The notes under the pieces: generated by a model
What the model saw: only the letters and a program-made list of their open reading frames with translations
Told to the model about the DNA's origin: nothing
The model's database searches: none
In this document: positions 35,597-44,588 of the stretch, piece by piece
How the letters are laid out: the number at the start of each line of letters is the position of its first letter
Numbering within the stretch: the first letter of the stretch is position 1
Translations under genes and position numbers: made by a program
Assembly: GCF_007747655.1 (NCBI RefSeq)
Contig: NZ_CP036274.1
Location: forward strand, 3,348,001 to 3,412,000
Direction of reading: 5' to 3'
Length of the DNA: 64,000 nucleotides
From: Anatilimnocola aggregata
GTDB taxonomy: Bacteria > Planctomycetota > Planctomycetia > Pirellulales > Pirellulaceae

Positions 35597-36844
35597 CTAT
35601 CTTCCCGCTCGCTGCTTGATCCACTCAATCCCGGCGGGGATGCCCTCTTCGATCATTGCATCGTAGTGATCTCCTTCTTCGACCGTATAGACCGTGACTT
35701 GGGCATTGGTCTTTTGCAGCAAGGCCGCGAAGTCACGGGTCTTTTGCACGTCGACGACGGAATCGTCTTCGGCCGAGAAGAGCAGCACGGGGCAATGAAT
35801 TCGCTCGGCGTGCGTCGTGGGCGAGCTTTGATGCAGAAAGTCGATAAGACCCGGGAACTTCGGCTTCATTCTCAAAATCGTCCCGTAGGGATGAAAGCCA
35901 GCGACATCGGCACAAGGGGCATAGGCGACGCAACCTGCCACGCGCGGTTCGTGCGCGGCAAACAGGAGCGCGGCTGCACCCGCGGAACTATGTCCCGCCG
36001 TGTAAATCTGCTGTGGATTGATTTGGGGGATCCTAGCGAGGATGTATTCAAAGGCGTTCCTCGCATTCACCATGCCCGCGCACGAGGCTTTGAATTGGTT
36101 GTAGGCTACGGTGAGTTGTTCGTCTGACTTCACTTCCGCTCCGCCATCCATTTCATAGACGACGACTGCGAACCCCGCCTGAACGTAAGGGAGGTGTTCG
36201 GCACCAGCTGAAATATCCTCAATCGGTCCGAAGTTAGCACCTTGCAGCAGGTTAGTCCCAGCCACGGTAATCAGCACGGCAGGCAAGGTTCTCGGCGCAT
36301 GTTCGCCGAGCGGCAGATAGACGCAGATTTTTCCGCTGTGGCCAGGCGTCGAGCTATTCTCGCCAACGGAAACGGCACTGAAGTTGGCCTCGCCCTGAAA
36401 CGGATTGGGAATGGCAAAGCTACGTTTCCTGAAGGTGTCAATAACGATGCGTGTGCCAATCGTCTTGGGCTTGGGATGGACATGAAACTTCTTCTTGGGG
36501 GGCGGCAGAGTGAGCAGCGTGGGGATGGGTACCAGCGAAAGATCGAAAAGTTGAGACGCTGCCGAGGAAGGCTTTTGGGGCTGAGCCAGGTAAACGAGGC
36601 CACCGCAACACGACACGAACATCAGCCCAAGCAAACTGCCAATCACTCCCAGAATAATCAGTAGCGTCTTCAATCCACTGCCGGCGTGTTTGGGGCGCTG
36701 TGGCGGATAGCTCTGACTGGGAAAGTTCTGTCCGGTGTAGTTTTGCTGCGGATATTGTTGACCCTGATAGCCACCATAGCCGTCTGCTTGCGGTGCGAAG
36801 GGATTGGGCTGCGGAAAGCGAGGATCGTAATTGCCTTGCGACAT
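35597..36844 (-). CDS. membrane-anchored alpha/beta-hydrolase
   Basis: Residues 1-50 are Gln/Tyr/Pro/Gly-rich (GGYQGQQYPQQNYTGQNFPS). A membrane segment at 58-85 (LKTLLIILGVIGSLLGLMF) follows, then an alpha/beta-hydrolase domain from about 170. The nucleophile elbow is YTAGHSSAGAAALLFA (Ser near residue 291). The acid is probably in LLFSAEDDSVVD and the His in EEGDHYDAMI near the C-terminus. This is a dienelactone-hydrolase/peptidase-like arrangement; the substrate is unknown. The N-terminal tail is cytosolic and the hydrolase probably outside. It stands alone. Confidence 0.82.
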   Translation of the reverse strand: MSQGNYDPRFPQPNPFAPQADGYGGYQGQQYPQQNYTGQNFPSQSYPPQRPKHAGSGLKTLLIILGVIGSLLGLMFVSCCGGLVYLAQPQKPSSAASQLFDLSLVPIPTLLTLPPPKKKFHVHPKPKTIGTRIVIDTFRKRSFAIPNPFQGEANFSAVSVGENSSTPGHSGKICVYLPLGEHAPRTLPAVLITVAGTNLLQGANFGPIEDISAGAEHLPYVQAGFAVVVYEMDGGAEVKSDEQLTVAYNQFKASCAGMVNARNAFEYILARIPQINPQQIYTAGHSSAGAAALLFAAHEPRVAGCVAYAPCADVAGFHPYGTILRMKPKFPGLIDFLHQSSPTTHAERIHCPVLLFSAEDDSVVDVQKTRDFAALLQKTNAQVTVYTVEEGDHYDAMIEEGIPAGIEWIKQRAGR

Positions 36845-37054
36845 GCGAACGTTCCAGCCCGAAGATGTTCAAAGAGATGTTAGTAGAGTTTTACTCGCTC
36901 CTCGTGTGAATCGCCAATGTGACAGCTGAGAAGTCAAAACGGATTCGGTAGAAAGTCATTTGCACTCCGATCACCGACTTGCCAGAATGCCTTGCAACTT
37001 GCCCTGCAGCGAATCCAACCGATCTCCCGCCTCTCTTGTTTGGAGCCAATTCTC

Positions 37055-37972
37055 ATGCCTGTTCAGCCTGCCCTGCGACTTATGTTTGGCTGCGTTCTCT
37101 TCGTTGCGGTTTGCTCGTTCACCATCGCAACGGCACAAGATGCTGCGAGAAGTAAGAAAGAAGTCGCTGCGACTGATGCCACGGTGAAGGGAGCCAAGGT
37201 CTTTTCGATCGGCCACAGCTTTCACGTCTTCATGCCGGGGATCTTGACCGATATTGCCAAAGCAGCCGATGTGAAGGAGCACATGCACCTGGGCACGTCG
37301 GGCATTGGCGGCTCGCGCGTCATTCAGCATTGGGACGTGGCCGATGACAAGTTCAAGGTGAAAGCCAATCTGAAAGAAGGAAAGGTCGATGTCCTCACCA
37401 TCGCACCAATTTTCCTGCCCGATCCTGGCATTGAGAATTTCGCGACTCTCGCCTTCGAGAATAACCCCAACATTCGCATCACGCTGCAAGAGAATTGGCT
37501 CCCCTACGATGCGTATACTCCGCCAGCCCTGAAGCGCGTCGCCACTGTCGACCACAATGCAATCAAAATTGAAGATCTGCGCAAGCAGCAGAATGAATAT
37601 CTGGTGTCCCTCACCGAGCATGTCGATCAGCTGAATAAGAAATTCGGCAAGCAAGTGATTGTGATTGTGCCGGTCGGTCAGGCGGTCGCGAACTTGCGAG
37701 AGAAGATCGTGAAGGGAGAAGCTCCTGGCCTGAAAGAGCAGGGTGATCTGTTCACCGATGCCATTGGCCACGCCAAGCCGCCGTTGATGGCGCTCGTCGG
37801 CTATGTGCATTACGCGACCACCTATCAGAAGAGCCCCGTTGGTTTGCCGACGCCAGCTGTCCTCGGAGCAGGCAAGAATGCTGCTTACAGTCCGGAACTG
37901 GTGAAGCTGTTGCAAGAGTTAGCCTGGCAAGCCGTGACGGAGTGCCCGGCAAGTGGTGTCAAAGTGAAATAA
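37055..37972 (+). CDS. exported SGNH-hydrolase-like protein
   Basis: A signal peptide (RLMFGCVLFVAVCSFTIATA) precedes AKVFSIGHSFHVFMPGILTD, which recalls the first block of the SGNH/DUF4886-type hydrolases (IGNSFT in typical members), with Ser in the nucleophile place. Later, VIVIVPVGQAVANLRE and ALVGYVHYATTYQKSP fit the remaining strands and a C-terminal His. The 305-residue length agrees. Catalysis is not certain because the GDSL block is atypical (GHSF). The ATG at 37055 is chosen because the signal peptide begins there. It is followed 15 nt later by the YkgJ-type gene. Confidence 0.65.
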   Translation: MPVQPALRLMFGCVLFVAVCSFTIATAQDAARSKKEVAATDATVKGAKVFSIGHSFHVFMPGILTDIAKAADVKEHMHLGTSGIGGSRVIQHWDVADDKFKVKANLKEGKVDVLTIAPIFLPDPGIENFATLAFENNPNIRITLQENWLPYDAYTPPALKRVATVDHNAIKIEDLRKQQNEYLVSLTEHVDQLNKKFGKQVIVIVPVGQAVANLREKIVKGEAPGLKEQGDLFTDAIGHAKPPLMALVGYVHYATTYQKSPVGLPTPAVLGAGKNAAYSPELVKLLQELAWQAVTECPASGVKVK

Positions 37973-37987
37973 GAAGTAAATGCAGCC

Positions 37988-38770
37988 ATGACCACTGAAA
38001 CAGCCAACATTCATTTCGAAGTTCACGGCCAGCAGCACATGCTGCCGGTCGAGTTTGAATTGGGCGAGCAGCCTTTGCGGGCCATTCTTCCCGTTGCTCG
38101 GCAATTGGCCGAACGTTTGACCACTTTGGCAATCGAACAAGTCGAAGCGGAAGGGAAGTCGATCAGTTGCCGTGCGGGATGCGGCGCTTGTTGCCGGCAA
38201 TTGGTCGTCATTACCTTGACCGAAGCAGAGGTGTTGGCAGACGTTGTGGCGGCGCTTCCTGCCGAGCAGCAAGCGGCGATGCGCGCTAAGTTCGCGGCTG
38301 GCATCAAGCAACTGGAATCCGCGGGCATGCTCGACCCTGCCGAAGAGCCCGGGACGCGATCATTCTTAAGCGACGTGGCGGATCAGTTCGCCTTAGCCGT
38401 CGCCGATGTCGGCCGCCGCTACTTTTCCCAGCAAATTGCCTGTCCGTTTCTCGTCAACGAAAGCTGCGGAGTGTATGCCGAGCGGCCGCTTGTCTGCCGC
38501 GAATATCATGTAACCTCGCCAGCCGCTGATTGCTCGAATCTCTATCAAATTGGAGTCGATCGCGTGACCAGCGATGTGAATATGGGGGGCTACGTGACAC
38601 GTACGTTGCATCAGTTGGCGGACCAGCCGATGCAAATGATTCCACTGATTCTGGCCCTGGAATGGGCGGCGTCGCGATCGGCACGGCAAGCGCGAACGAT
38701 CGATGGCCTCACACTCGTGCAAGCCCTTGTAACCGAAATCGGCAAAGGCCCGCAACTGCCTGGGAACTGA
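37988..38770 (+). CDS. YkgJ-type cysteine-cluster protein
   Basis: The 260-residue soluble protein contains the YkgJ/CxxCxxCC pattern: CRAGCGACCRQLVVIT (Cys near 58, 62, 65, 66) and CPFLVNESCGVYAERPLVCR followed by EYHVTSPAADC. The family is thought to bind Zn or an iron-sulfur cluster; its biochemical role is unknown. There is no signal peptide. It lies 15 nt after the SGNH-like gene and 99 nt before the UbiB gene on the same strand. Confidence 0.85.
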   Translation: MTTETANIHFEVHGQQHMLPVEFELGEQPLRAILPVARQLAERLTTLAIEQVEAEGKSISCRAGCGACCRQLVVITLTEAEVLADVVAALPAEQQAAMRAKFAAGIKQLESAGMLDPAEEPGTRSFLSDVADQFALAVADVGRRYFSQQIACPFLVNESCGVYAERPLVCREYHVTSPAADCSNLYQIGVDRVTSDVNMGGYVTRTLHQLADQPMQMIPLILALEWAASRSARQARTIDGLTLVQALVTEIGKGPQLPGN

Positions 38771-38869
38771 AAGTCCCCTGCCCTGCTCCTTTACAAGTAA
38801 TTAGTCTGGAAGGGAGCTGTTTTCGGTTGCGCTTACTTTTGCCTGCTGCTACTTACTCCTGCTGCCTCC

Positions 38870-40573
38870 ATGCGACTTACGTCGATACCCCAGATCTATC
38901 GCAACGTCCGCCGTGGTACGGAAATTATTTCCGTGCTCAGCAAGTATGGACTGGCCGATTGGTTGAGTCGTACGAATATCGACTTTGCCAAGGATCGCCT
39001 GCTCGATCGCGATGGGGATTCGCTGGCCCGCCTCACGCGCGAGGCTCGCATTCGCCTGGCGCTGACGGAACTTGGTCCCACCTTCATCAAGCTGGGGCAA
39101 CTCCTCAGCACCCGTCCCGACCTGGTGGGAAAAGAACTGGCCAATGAACTGCAGTTGCTACAGTCGTCGACGCCCGCCGACCCGCCAGAAACCGTGCGAA
39201 AGTTAGTCGAGACGGAGTTAGGCCAACCGCTCGAAGAACTGTTCGCGGAATTCAGTCTCACGCCCATCGCTTCGGCCTCCATCGGCCAGGTGCATCAAGC
39301 GCGGCTGCTCACCGGCGAACGAGTTGTGGTGAAAGTGCAGCACGCCGGCATCGAACAAGTTGTGAACGAAGACTTGGATGTCCTTGCTGGACTGGCTCAA
39401 TTGGCCGAAAGCCTGAGCGAGTTCAAGCCCTACCGACCTGTAGCCAACGTGGCCGAGATGGGGCGCACGCTTCGGCGCGAACTCGACTTTGGTCGTGAAG
39501 AGCGCAACCTGCAACAGTTCGCAACACTGTTTTGCGACGACGACACCGTCTGCATTCCGCGCGCTTTCACCGACCTCTGCACGCAGCGGGTGTTGACCAT
39601 GGACATGGTCGATGGTCTGCCGCTGAGCCATACCGGCCTCATCGACAGTGCGGGGATCGATCGTGAAGAAGTCGCCCGCCGTGGTGGGCAGATCTATCTG
39701 CAGATGATCTTCACGCATGGCTTTTATCATGCCGATCCGCACCCGGGAAACATCCTGTTGTTGCCCGGCAATGTCATCGCCCTCATCGATTTTGGCATGG
39801 TTGGGCGCATTGACGAGCGACTGCGAGAAGACATCGAAGAAATGCTGCTATCGATTGTCAATCACGATGTGCCGATGCTCACGCGACTCATCAAGCGAGT
39901 CGGGGCGGTGCCGCTGAACTTGGATGAAGCGGGACTGGCGAACGACGTCGCCGACTTTGTGGGGCACTATTCCACGCAAGCGCTCGACCAATTCGATCTT
40001 AGTGGCGCGCTAACAGACATGGTCGAAATCATTCGCCGCTACCAGATCACTTTACCCACTCAAGTCGCGATGCTCATCAAGGTGCTCGTCACGCTCGAAG
40101 GAACGACGAAGCTGCTAAGTGCCAAGTTCAGCTTGATGGAACTGATGCAGCCGATGCAGAAGCGGATGCTATTCCGCCGCCTCTCGCCGGCGCGACAGGC
40201 GCGCAAGTTCCGCCGGCTGATCGTCGAGCTCGAACAGTTGGCCGAAGTGCTCCCGCAGAGAGTCATGCAGATTCTGGAGCAGGTGCAGACGGGCAAGTTC
40301 GACGTGCATCTCGATCACCGGGGCCTCGGCCCGAGCGTGAATCGACTCGTCCTGGGCATGCTGGCCAGCGCACTCTTTATGGGAAGCAGTTTGATGATGG
40401 CGCATCACGTGCCGCCAATCCTGCCCACTATTCCCTTCATCAGTTATTGGCTGGGGTTGACGAACGTTTCCATCCTCGGACTGAGCGGCTGCTCGCTCAG
40501 TTTGCTCGTCGGCCTGCGGCTCTTGCGGGCAATCGGCAAGAGCGGGCACTTGGATCAAAAGGTTTCGAAGTGA
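38870..40573 (+). CDS. ABC1/UbiB (AarF) atypical kinase family protein
   Basis: This is a full-length UbiB-family protein of 567 residues. The KxGQ signature is TFIKLGQLLSTRPDLV, the Ala-rich loop is PIASASIGQVHQARL, the nucleotide Lys lies in RVVVKVQHAG, the catalytic loop is HADPHPGNILLLPG and the metal motif is ALIDFGMVGRID. The C-terminus has two hydrophobic segments near 495-550 (LVLGMLASALFMGSSLMMAH, FISYWLGLTNVSILGLSG), so it is membrane-bound. Family members support quinone biosynthesis as ATPases, which fits a respiratory role here. No other ubi or men gene is adjacent. Confidence 0.93.
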   Translation: MRLTSIPQIYRNVRRGTEIISVLSKYGLADWLSRTNIDFAKDRLLDRDGDSLARLTREARIRLALTELGPTFIKLGQLLSTRPDLVGKELANELQLLQSSTPADPPETVRKLVETELGQPLEELFAEFSLTPIASASIGQVHQARLLTGERVVVKVQHAGIEQVVNEDLDVLAGLAQLAESLSEFKPYRPVANVAEMGRTLRRELDFGREERNLQQFATLFCDDDTVCIPRAFTDLCTQRVLTMDMVDGLPLSHTGLIDSAGIDREEVARRGGQIYLQMIFTHGFYHADPHPGNILLLPGNVIALIDFGMVGRIDERLREDIEEMLLSIVNHDVPMLTRLIKRVGAVPLNLDEAGLANDVADFVGHYSTQALDQFDLSGALTDMVEIIRRYQITLPTQVAMLIKVLVTLEGTTKLLSAKFSLMELMQPMQKRMLFRRLSPARQARKFRRLIVELEQLAEVLPQRVMQILEQVQTGKFDVHLDHRGLGPSVNRLVLGMLASALFMGSSLMMAHHVPPILPTIPFISYWLGLTNVSILGLSGCSLSLLVGLRLLRAIGKSGHLDQKVSK

Positions 40574-40585
40574 GTCTCGCAAAGT

Positions 40586-40610
40586 AGGTCACATCGGCCC
40601 GATGTGACCT
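40586..40610. terminator. hairpin 1 between convergent genes
   Basis: AGGTCACATCGG (40586-40597) pairs with CCGATGTGACCT (40599-40610), giving 12 bp with a tight turn. It lies 13 nt after the UbiB stop, in the gap where the UbiB and DUF1080 genes converge, so it can serve either strand. The second hairpin in this gap repeats almost the same sequence. Confidence 0.55.
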
Positions 40611-40670
40611 TGATAGTCAATGTCGCACTGGTCTTCCGTTAGTTCAGGAATCTAGTCAGCTAAGCGGCGG

Positions 40671-40695
40671 AGGTCACATCCGGCGGATGTGACCT
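40671..40695. terminator. hairpin 2 between convergent genes
   Basis: AGGTCACATCC (40671-40681) pairs with GGATGTGACCT (40685-40695) across the loop GGC, 11 bp, ending 7 nt from the DUF1080 stop. The arms nearly match those of hairpin 1, so the two copies could also pair with each other. They look like a duplicated palindromic unit used as a bidirectional terminator. Confidence 0.55.
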
Positions 40696-40701
40696 ACACT
40701 T

Positions 40702-41406
40702 CTAGTTCAGCTCTTTGACGTAGATGTTGCGGAAGTAGAGCGTATTGCCGTGGTTCTGCAGTTCGATTGGGCCGCGCTCGTAGCAGGGCTTATCGCGTTC
40801 CCAGTAGTTCTCGAGCACGGTGTCGGTGACGAGCTTGCCGTTCAGGTGAATGGTCACTTTGTCGCCGACCATCTTGATGTGGAAGGTGTTCCACTCGCCG
40901 ATCGGATTGTCGGCCTTCACTTTGGGAAAGCGGTCGTTCTTCTGATTGTTCCACAAAGCGCCGGAGCCTTTGTCGCAGCCGTGCTTGAGTTGATTCGGAT
41001 CGGCTGGATCCCAAATCTGAACCTGCGGAGTGCCGCGCAAATACAAGCCGCTATCGCCATTGGGCTTGATCTTCCAATCGCAGTAAAGCTCGAAATCGCC
41101 GTAGTCCTTGACAGTGCACAGGCTCTGGCCTTTTCCATCGAACTCCAGCACACCGTTTTTCACGCTCCAATGCGCATTGGCAATTTTGTCGGCGTCGATC
41201 TGCGCCTTGGCAATTTCTTCAGCAGACATCGTCTTGCGGGCTTTGATATTCTTCACCAACCCTTGCCAATTGGTCAGGTCCTTGCCATTAAAGAGCGCCG
41301 TGAAACCTTCGGGGGGACTGTTTTGCGGCTTGTCGTCGGCAGCCATCGCGGCCGGAGCAAGTAAGAACGCAGACGCGAGTGACCAGCGCAGTAAGGAAGC
41401 ATTCAT
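40702..41406 (-). CDS. secreted DUF1080 (3-keto-disaccharide hydrolase) protein
   Basis: A signal peptide (LASAFLLAPAAMAA) precedes the DUF1080 opening GFTALFNGKDLTNWQGL. Other family marks are LCTVKDYGDFELYCDWKI, SGLYLRGTPQVQIWDP, GEWNTFHIKMVGDKVTIHLN and GPIELQNHGNTLYFRNIYVK. The concanavalin-like fold acts on sugars; the family has a described 3-keto-glycoside hydrolase member. Length (234 aa) is normal. The gene is alone and convergent with UbiB. A sugar oxidoreductase lies about 700 bp away (42074), a common functional pairing in planctomycetes. Confidence 0.95.
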   Translation of the reverse strand: MNASLLRWSLASAFLLAPAAMAADDKPQNSPPEGFTALFNGKDLTNWQGLVKNIKARKTMSAEEIAKAQIDADKIANAHWSVKNGVLEFDGKGQSLCTVKDYGDFELYCDWKIKPNGDSGLYLRGTPQVQIWDPADPNQLKHGCDKGSGALWNNQKNDRFPKVKADNPIGEWNTFHIKMVGDKVTIHLNGKLVTDTVLENYWERDKPCYERGPIELQNHGNTLYFRNIYVKELN

Positions 41407-41503
41407 GGAGACAAATCCTTGGGTGGATGGTGAGGAAATAAAAGGGTAGGCAGCAAACGATGGAGACCGCGTGATTCTAAACGACGGCCACTGCTCATGC
41501 GAC

Positions 41504-41920
41504 CTACACGCGGGGTTGTGGCAAAGGAGCCAGATCGGGTTCGACGAATCTGGTCTTGCAGTCGTGTTGCTGCCAGATCGCTTTGGAATAGAACAGCCGC
41601 AGCAGCGTGCTCGCTAAGAGATGGGGCTGGCGATCGACGAATTCAGAAGACGAGGCCGCAGTTCCTTGTTCGCAGATGGTGGTGTGAACTAAACGAGCCC
41701 AGGCTACTGTCATGGTTTCGTTGTATCCCGCGTTGGGATTCTCTGGCACTTCGTTCGCTGCATTCAACCGCTGAATACCCTCGCGAATTTGCTCCAAGGC
41801 CTCTGCGAAGGTGTGCTGAGTTAGATAGAGGTAGGCCACGCGCACGTGCAGGCGATGCGTCCACTCCGCGCGCGAAAGGGCCTGCGATTCGAACCGGCGG
41901 AGCAAATCGGCGTCGTCCAT
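41504..41920 (-). CDS. conserved hypothetical protein, 138 aa
   Basis: The soluble, helical protein has blocks I recall from a widespread uncharacterised family: EWTHRLHVRVAYLYL, LEQIREGIQRLNAAN, GYNETMTVAWARLV and LLRLFYSKAIWQQHDCKTRF followed by VEPDLAPLP. The conserved His and Glu residues suggest a metal or catalytic site, but no function is known to me. There is no signal peptide. It sits between DUF1080 and the divergent Gfo/Idh gene. Confidence 0.7.
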   Translation of the reverse strand: MDDADLLRRFESQALSRAEWTHRLHVRVAYLYLTQHTFAEALEQIREGIQRLNAANEVPENPNAGYNETMTVAWARLVHTTICEQGTAASSSEFVDRQPHLLASTLLRLFYSKAIWQQHDCKTRFVEPDLAPLPQPRV

Positions 41921-42073
41921 ATTGAGGGCTACTTTCCGCAGGCTTACCTGCTCAGCGGGTTAGACGAACTTTACCCCAAAAGGTTCGCCAGAACTTGGTG
42001 AAACCCGCTGTGGAGTCTGTTATGCTCAACGGATCAATCCCGCCCTCTCCCCTATCCTTCCAGGAGCTTAGAC

Positions 42074-43408
42074 GTGACGCGAATGCCTGATGCCAACTCG
42101 CCCGAACAATACGCGCTGGATCGCCGCCAATTCTTACAGGCTGTCGGTTCCGCGGCTGGCACAGCTGCCGTTGTCGGTACACTTGCGGAGCCGCGAGCTG
42201 CCGTGGCCGCCAAGGGGCCGAACGAAAAGCTGACCGTCGGCATCATGGGGGTGAATGGCCGTGGCAGCGCTTTGACTCGCTCGTTCGTGACTGCCGGCGC
42301 GCACGTGTCTTATATCTGCGATGTCGACGAACGGGCCATTGCCAAGGCAGCGGCCATTGTCGGCGATCAACAACAAATCAAGCCCGCAGGAATCTCCGAT
42401 TTTCGGAAGATTCTCGACGATAAGAGCGTCGACATTCTCATTTGTGCCGCACCCAATCACTGGCATGCTCCAGCAACTATTCTTGGTTGCGCGGCGGGCA
42501 AGCACGTGTACGTGGAGAAGCCCTGCAGCCACAACCCGCGCGAAGGTGAACTGGCGATCGCGGCTGCTCGCAAGAACGATCGCGTGGTCACGATGGGGAG
42601 CCAGCGACGAAGTTGGCCGGGAATTGTCGAAGCGATTCAAAAAATCAAAGCGGGCGAAATCGGCAAAGTGCACTACGCGCGTGCCTGGTACAACAACAAG
42701 CGTCCGAACATCAAGCATGGCCAACCCGCCGAAGTGCCGAGTTGGCTGAACTGGACGCTCTGGCAGGGACCGGCTCCCGAGAAGGCCTTTAAGGACAACA
42801 TCCTGCATTACAACTGGCATTGGCACTGGCACTACGGCAACGGCGAGCTTGGCAACAACGGTGTGCATGCCCTCGATGTCTGTCGCTGGGGGCTTGGTGT
42901 TGATTATCCGATTCGCGTGACCTCCGGCGGCGGCAAGTATCGGCACGACGACGATCAAGAGACGCCAGACACGCATGTCGTTACCTATAACTTCCCCGGC
43001 AATAAGTCGATCATGTGGGAAGGGCTTAGTTGGTCGCCGCTCGGTTCCATGCTGAATCAATTCGGCTGCAGCTTTCACGGCGAAAATGGTTCGATCGTGA
43101 TCATCGATCCCGGTTACAAGCAATACGACGACCGGAATAAAGAAATCGCCGCCAGTCCGACAGGTTCACGTGGTGGCGATCCCGATCACGTTGGCAACTT
43201 CCTCGACTGCGTGCGGTCGAGCAAACGTCCGAATGCCGATATCGAAGAGGGGCACAAGAGCACGCTCATGTGCCACCTCGGAAACATTGCCCATCGGGTA
43301 AACCGCGTGCTGACAACCGACGAAACGAATGGCCACATTGCCAATGACGAAGCAGCCATGAACCTTTGGAGTCGCGAATATCGTCCCGGTTGGGAACCAA
43401 AGGTCTAA
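42074..43408 (+). CDS. Tat-exported Gfo/Idh/MocA family oxidoreductase
   Basis: The GTG at 42074 is used because AGGAG lies 7 nt upstream; the ATG three codons later is the alternative. A Tat leader DRRQFLQAVGSAAGTAAVVG precedes a Rossmann fold (KLTVGIMGVNGRGSAL) at about residue 55. The family EKP motif appears in KHVYVEKPCSHNP, with Lys as the catalytic candidate, and LGNNGVHALDVCRWGL as the metal/substrate His region. The 444-residue length fits glycoside-type oxidoreductases that act on sugars outside the cytoplasm using tightly bound NAD. A TIM-barrel isomerase-like gene converges on it 60 nt downstream. Confidence 0.93.
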   Translation: MTRMPDANSPEQYALDRRQFLQAVGSAAGTAAVVGTLAEPRAAVAAKGPNEKLTVGIMGVNGRGSALTRSFVTAGAHVSYICDVDERAIAKAAAIVGDQQQIKPAGISDFRKILDDKSVDILICAAPNHWHAPATILGCAAGKHVYVEKPCSHNPREGELAIAAARKNDRVVTMGSQRRSWPGIVEAIQKIKAGEIGKVHYARAWYNNKRPNIKHGQPAEVPSWLNWTLWQGPAPEKAFKDNILHYNWHWHWHYGNGELGNNGVHALDVCRWGLGVDYPIRVTSGGGKYRHDDDQETPDTHVVTYNFPGNKSIMWEGLSWSPLGSMLNQFGCSFHGENGSIVIIDPGYKQYDDRNKEIAASPTGSRGGDPDHVGNFLDCVRSSKRPNADIEEGHKSTLMCHLGNIAHRVNRVLTTDETNGHIANDEAAMNLWSREYRPGWEPKV

Positions 43409-43468
43409 ACGGTTGATTGGATCTCCATTGCGGAACCAGCACTCGAACGCTGGTTCCGGGGTGCGGAT

Positions 43469-44434
43469 TTATACCAAACCGAAGGCCTTCTGCATTTGCT
43501 CACGAACAATCGTCAAACGTTCGAGTCCACCGCCGCCTACTTCGGCAGTGGCCCAACCGGTGAAGCCGATTTCGTCTAGTCCCTTGCGCACTTCGTCCCA
43601 AGGAAGGTCGTCGTCGGGCGAAGTGATGTCGACGAACTTGCTCTTGGCCCGGCTGAAGCCTTTCACATCGAGCTTGACTACCCGGCGGCCAAACGCCTTG
43701 AGCCATTCGCGCGGCTGACCATATTTCCAGTGGTTGCCAATGTCGTAGTACATGCCCACCCAGGGGCTATTGAAACTATCGACGAAGTCGATGAACTTCT
43801 GCGGCGATTGCTCGGGCGGGGCATCGTGGTCGTAGTGTAGCTTGTTCCAGACGTTTTCGAACAAGATTGGCTGGCCTAGTGCTGCCGCCAGCGGAATCAG
43901 TTTTTGGATTTCAGTGCGAGCCCGGTCGTTGCACTCGGCTTCAGTACCATCGTCGCCACGACCGACGACGATCAGTACTCCGCTACCACCCGCCGCATGA
44001 GCGACACGGATGCAGTGCTCGATGTTCTTAACACCTTGATTTCGGTCTTCCTCCACTGCGCTCGTCAAGCGTTTGCCCCAGTGAGCATGGTTGATGGCAT
44101 TATGGACAAACACGCCTGACTCTTGCACTGCCGCGCGTGCCTGCTCGGGAGTGAAGGACCCGGCTTCATCGAAATCGACACCGTCGAAGCCGGCTTCTTT
44201 GGCGAGTTTCAAGCGTTCGACAATGGTTAGATCCTTGCCATCGGCCTTCTTGGCAATCATGCCCAACTTGCACGAGATCAGGATGCGCTTGCCGCTGGGC
44301 GGAGAGACGAAGGAGCCAGGTTTTTCCTCCGCACGAACTTGTTCTGTTACGGCTAGCCCGGCCGCAGCCACGGCACCAGCGGCAAAGAAGGAGCGACGAG
44401 GAAGGGTGAGTGGAGTGGCGGGCTCAGAAGGCAT
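43469..44434 (-). CDS. Tat-exported TIM-barrel sugar isomerase/epimerase-like protein
   Basis: The start MPSEPATPLTLPRRSFFA at 44434 gives a Tat-type leader (LPRRSFFAAGAVAAAGLAVT). The domain is xylose-isomerase-like: RLKLAKEAGFDGVDFDEAGS, then VHNAINHAHWGK (His), GQPILFENVWNKLHYDHDAP (Glu), VGMYYDIGNHWKYG (Asp/His) and GWATAEVGGGG (Glu). These residues are the usual metal ligands of this fold. The substrate is unknown. It is convergent with the oxidoreductase; such pairs are frequent in planctomycete sugar catabolism. A longer upstream start has no signal and is not supported. Confidence 0.9.
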   Translation of the reverse strand: MPSEPATPLTLPRRSFFAAGAVAAAGLAVTEQVRAEEKPGSFVSPPSGKRILISCKLGMIAKKADGKDLTIVERLKLAKEAGFDGVDFDEAGSFTPEQARAAVQESGVFVHNAINHAHWGKRLTSAVEEDRNQGVKNIEHCIRVAHAAGGSGVLIVVGRGDDGTEAECNDRARTEIQKLIPLAAALGQPILFENVWNKLHYDHDAPPEQSPQKFIDFVDSFNSPWVGMYYDIGNHWKYGQPREWLKAFGRRVVKLDVKGFSRAKSKFVDITSPDDDLPWDEVRKGLDEIGFTGWATAEVGGGGLERLTIVREQMQKAFGLV

Positions 44435-44588
44435 GAGGGTGGTTCCACAAAGCGGGTGATTAAGATGGGATGCTGTCAGGCAAGTTTGGCTGCCACGAGC
44501 AGTGTAACATGCTCGGTATTCACTCGTCCCTGCAACCCATGTTAGGCTGCGATCATCGTAGCAAGTGCGTCGTCGGTCGGATTCCATC

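Noticed and set aside
42134-43123. 329-codon minus-strand frame opposite the Gfo/Idh gene
   Set aside because: Shadow of a clear oxidoreductase.
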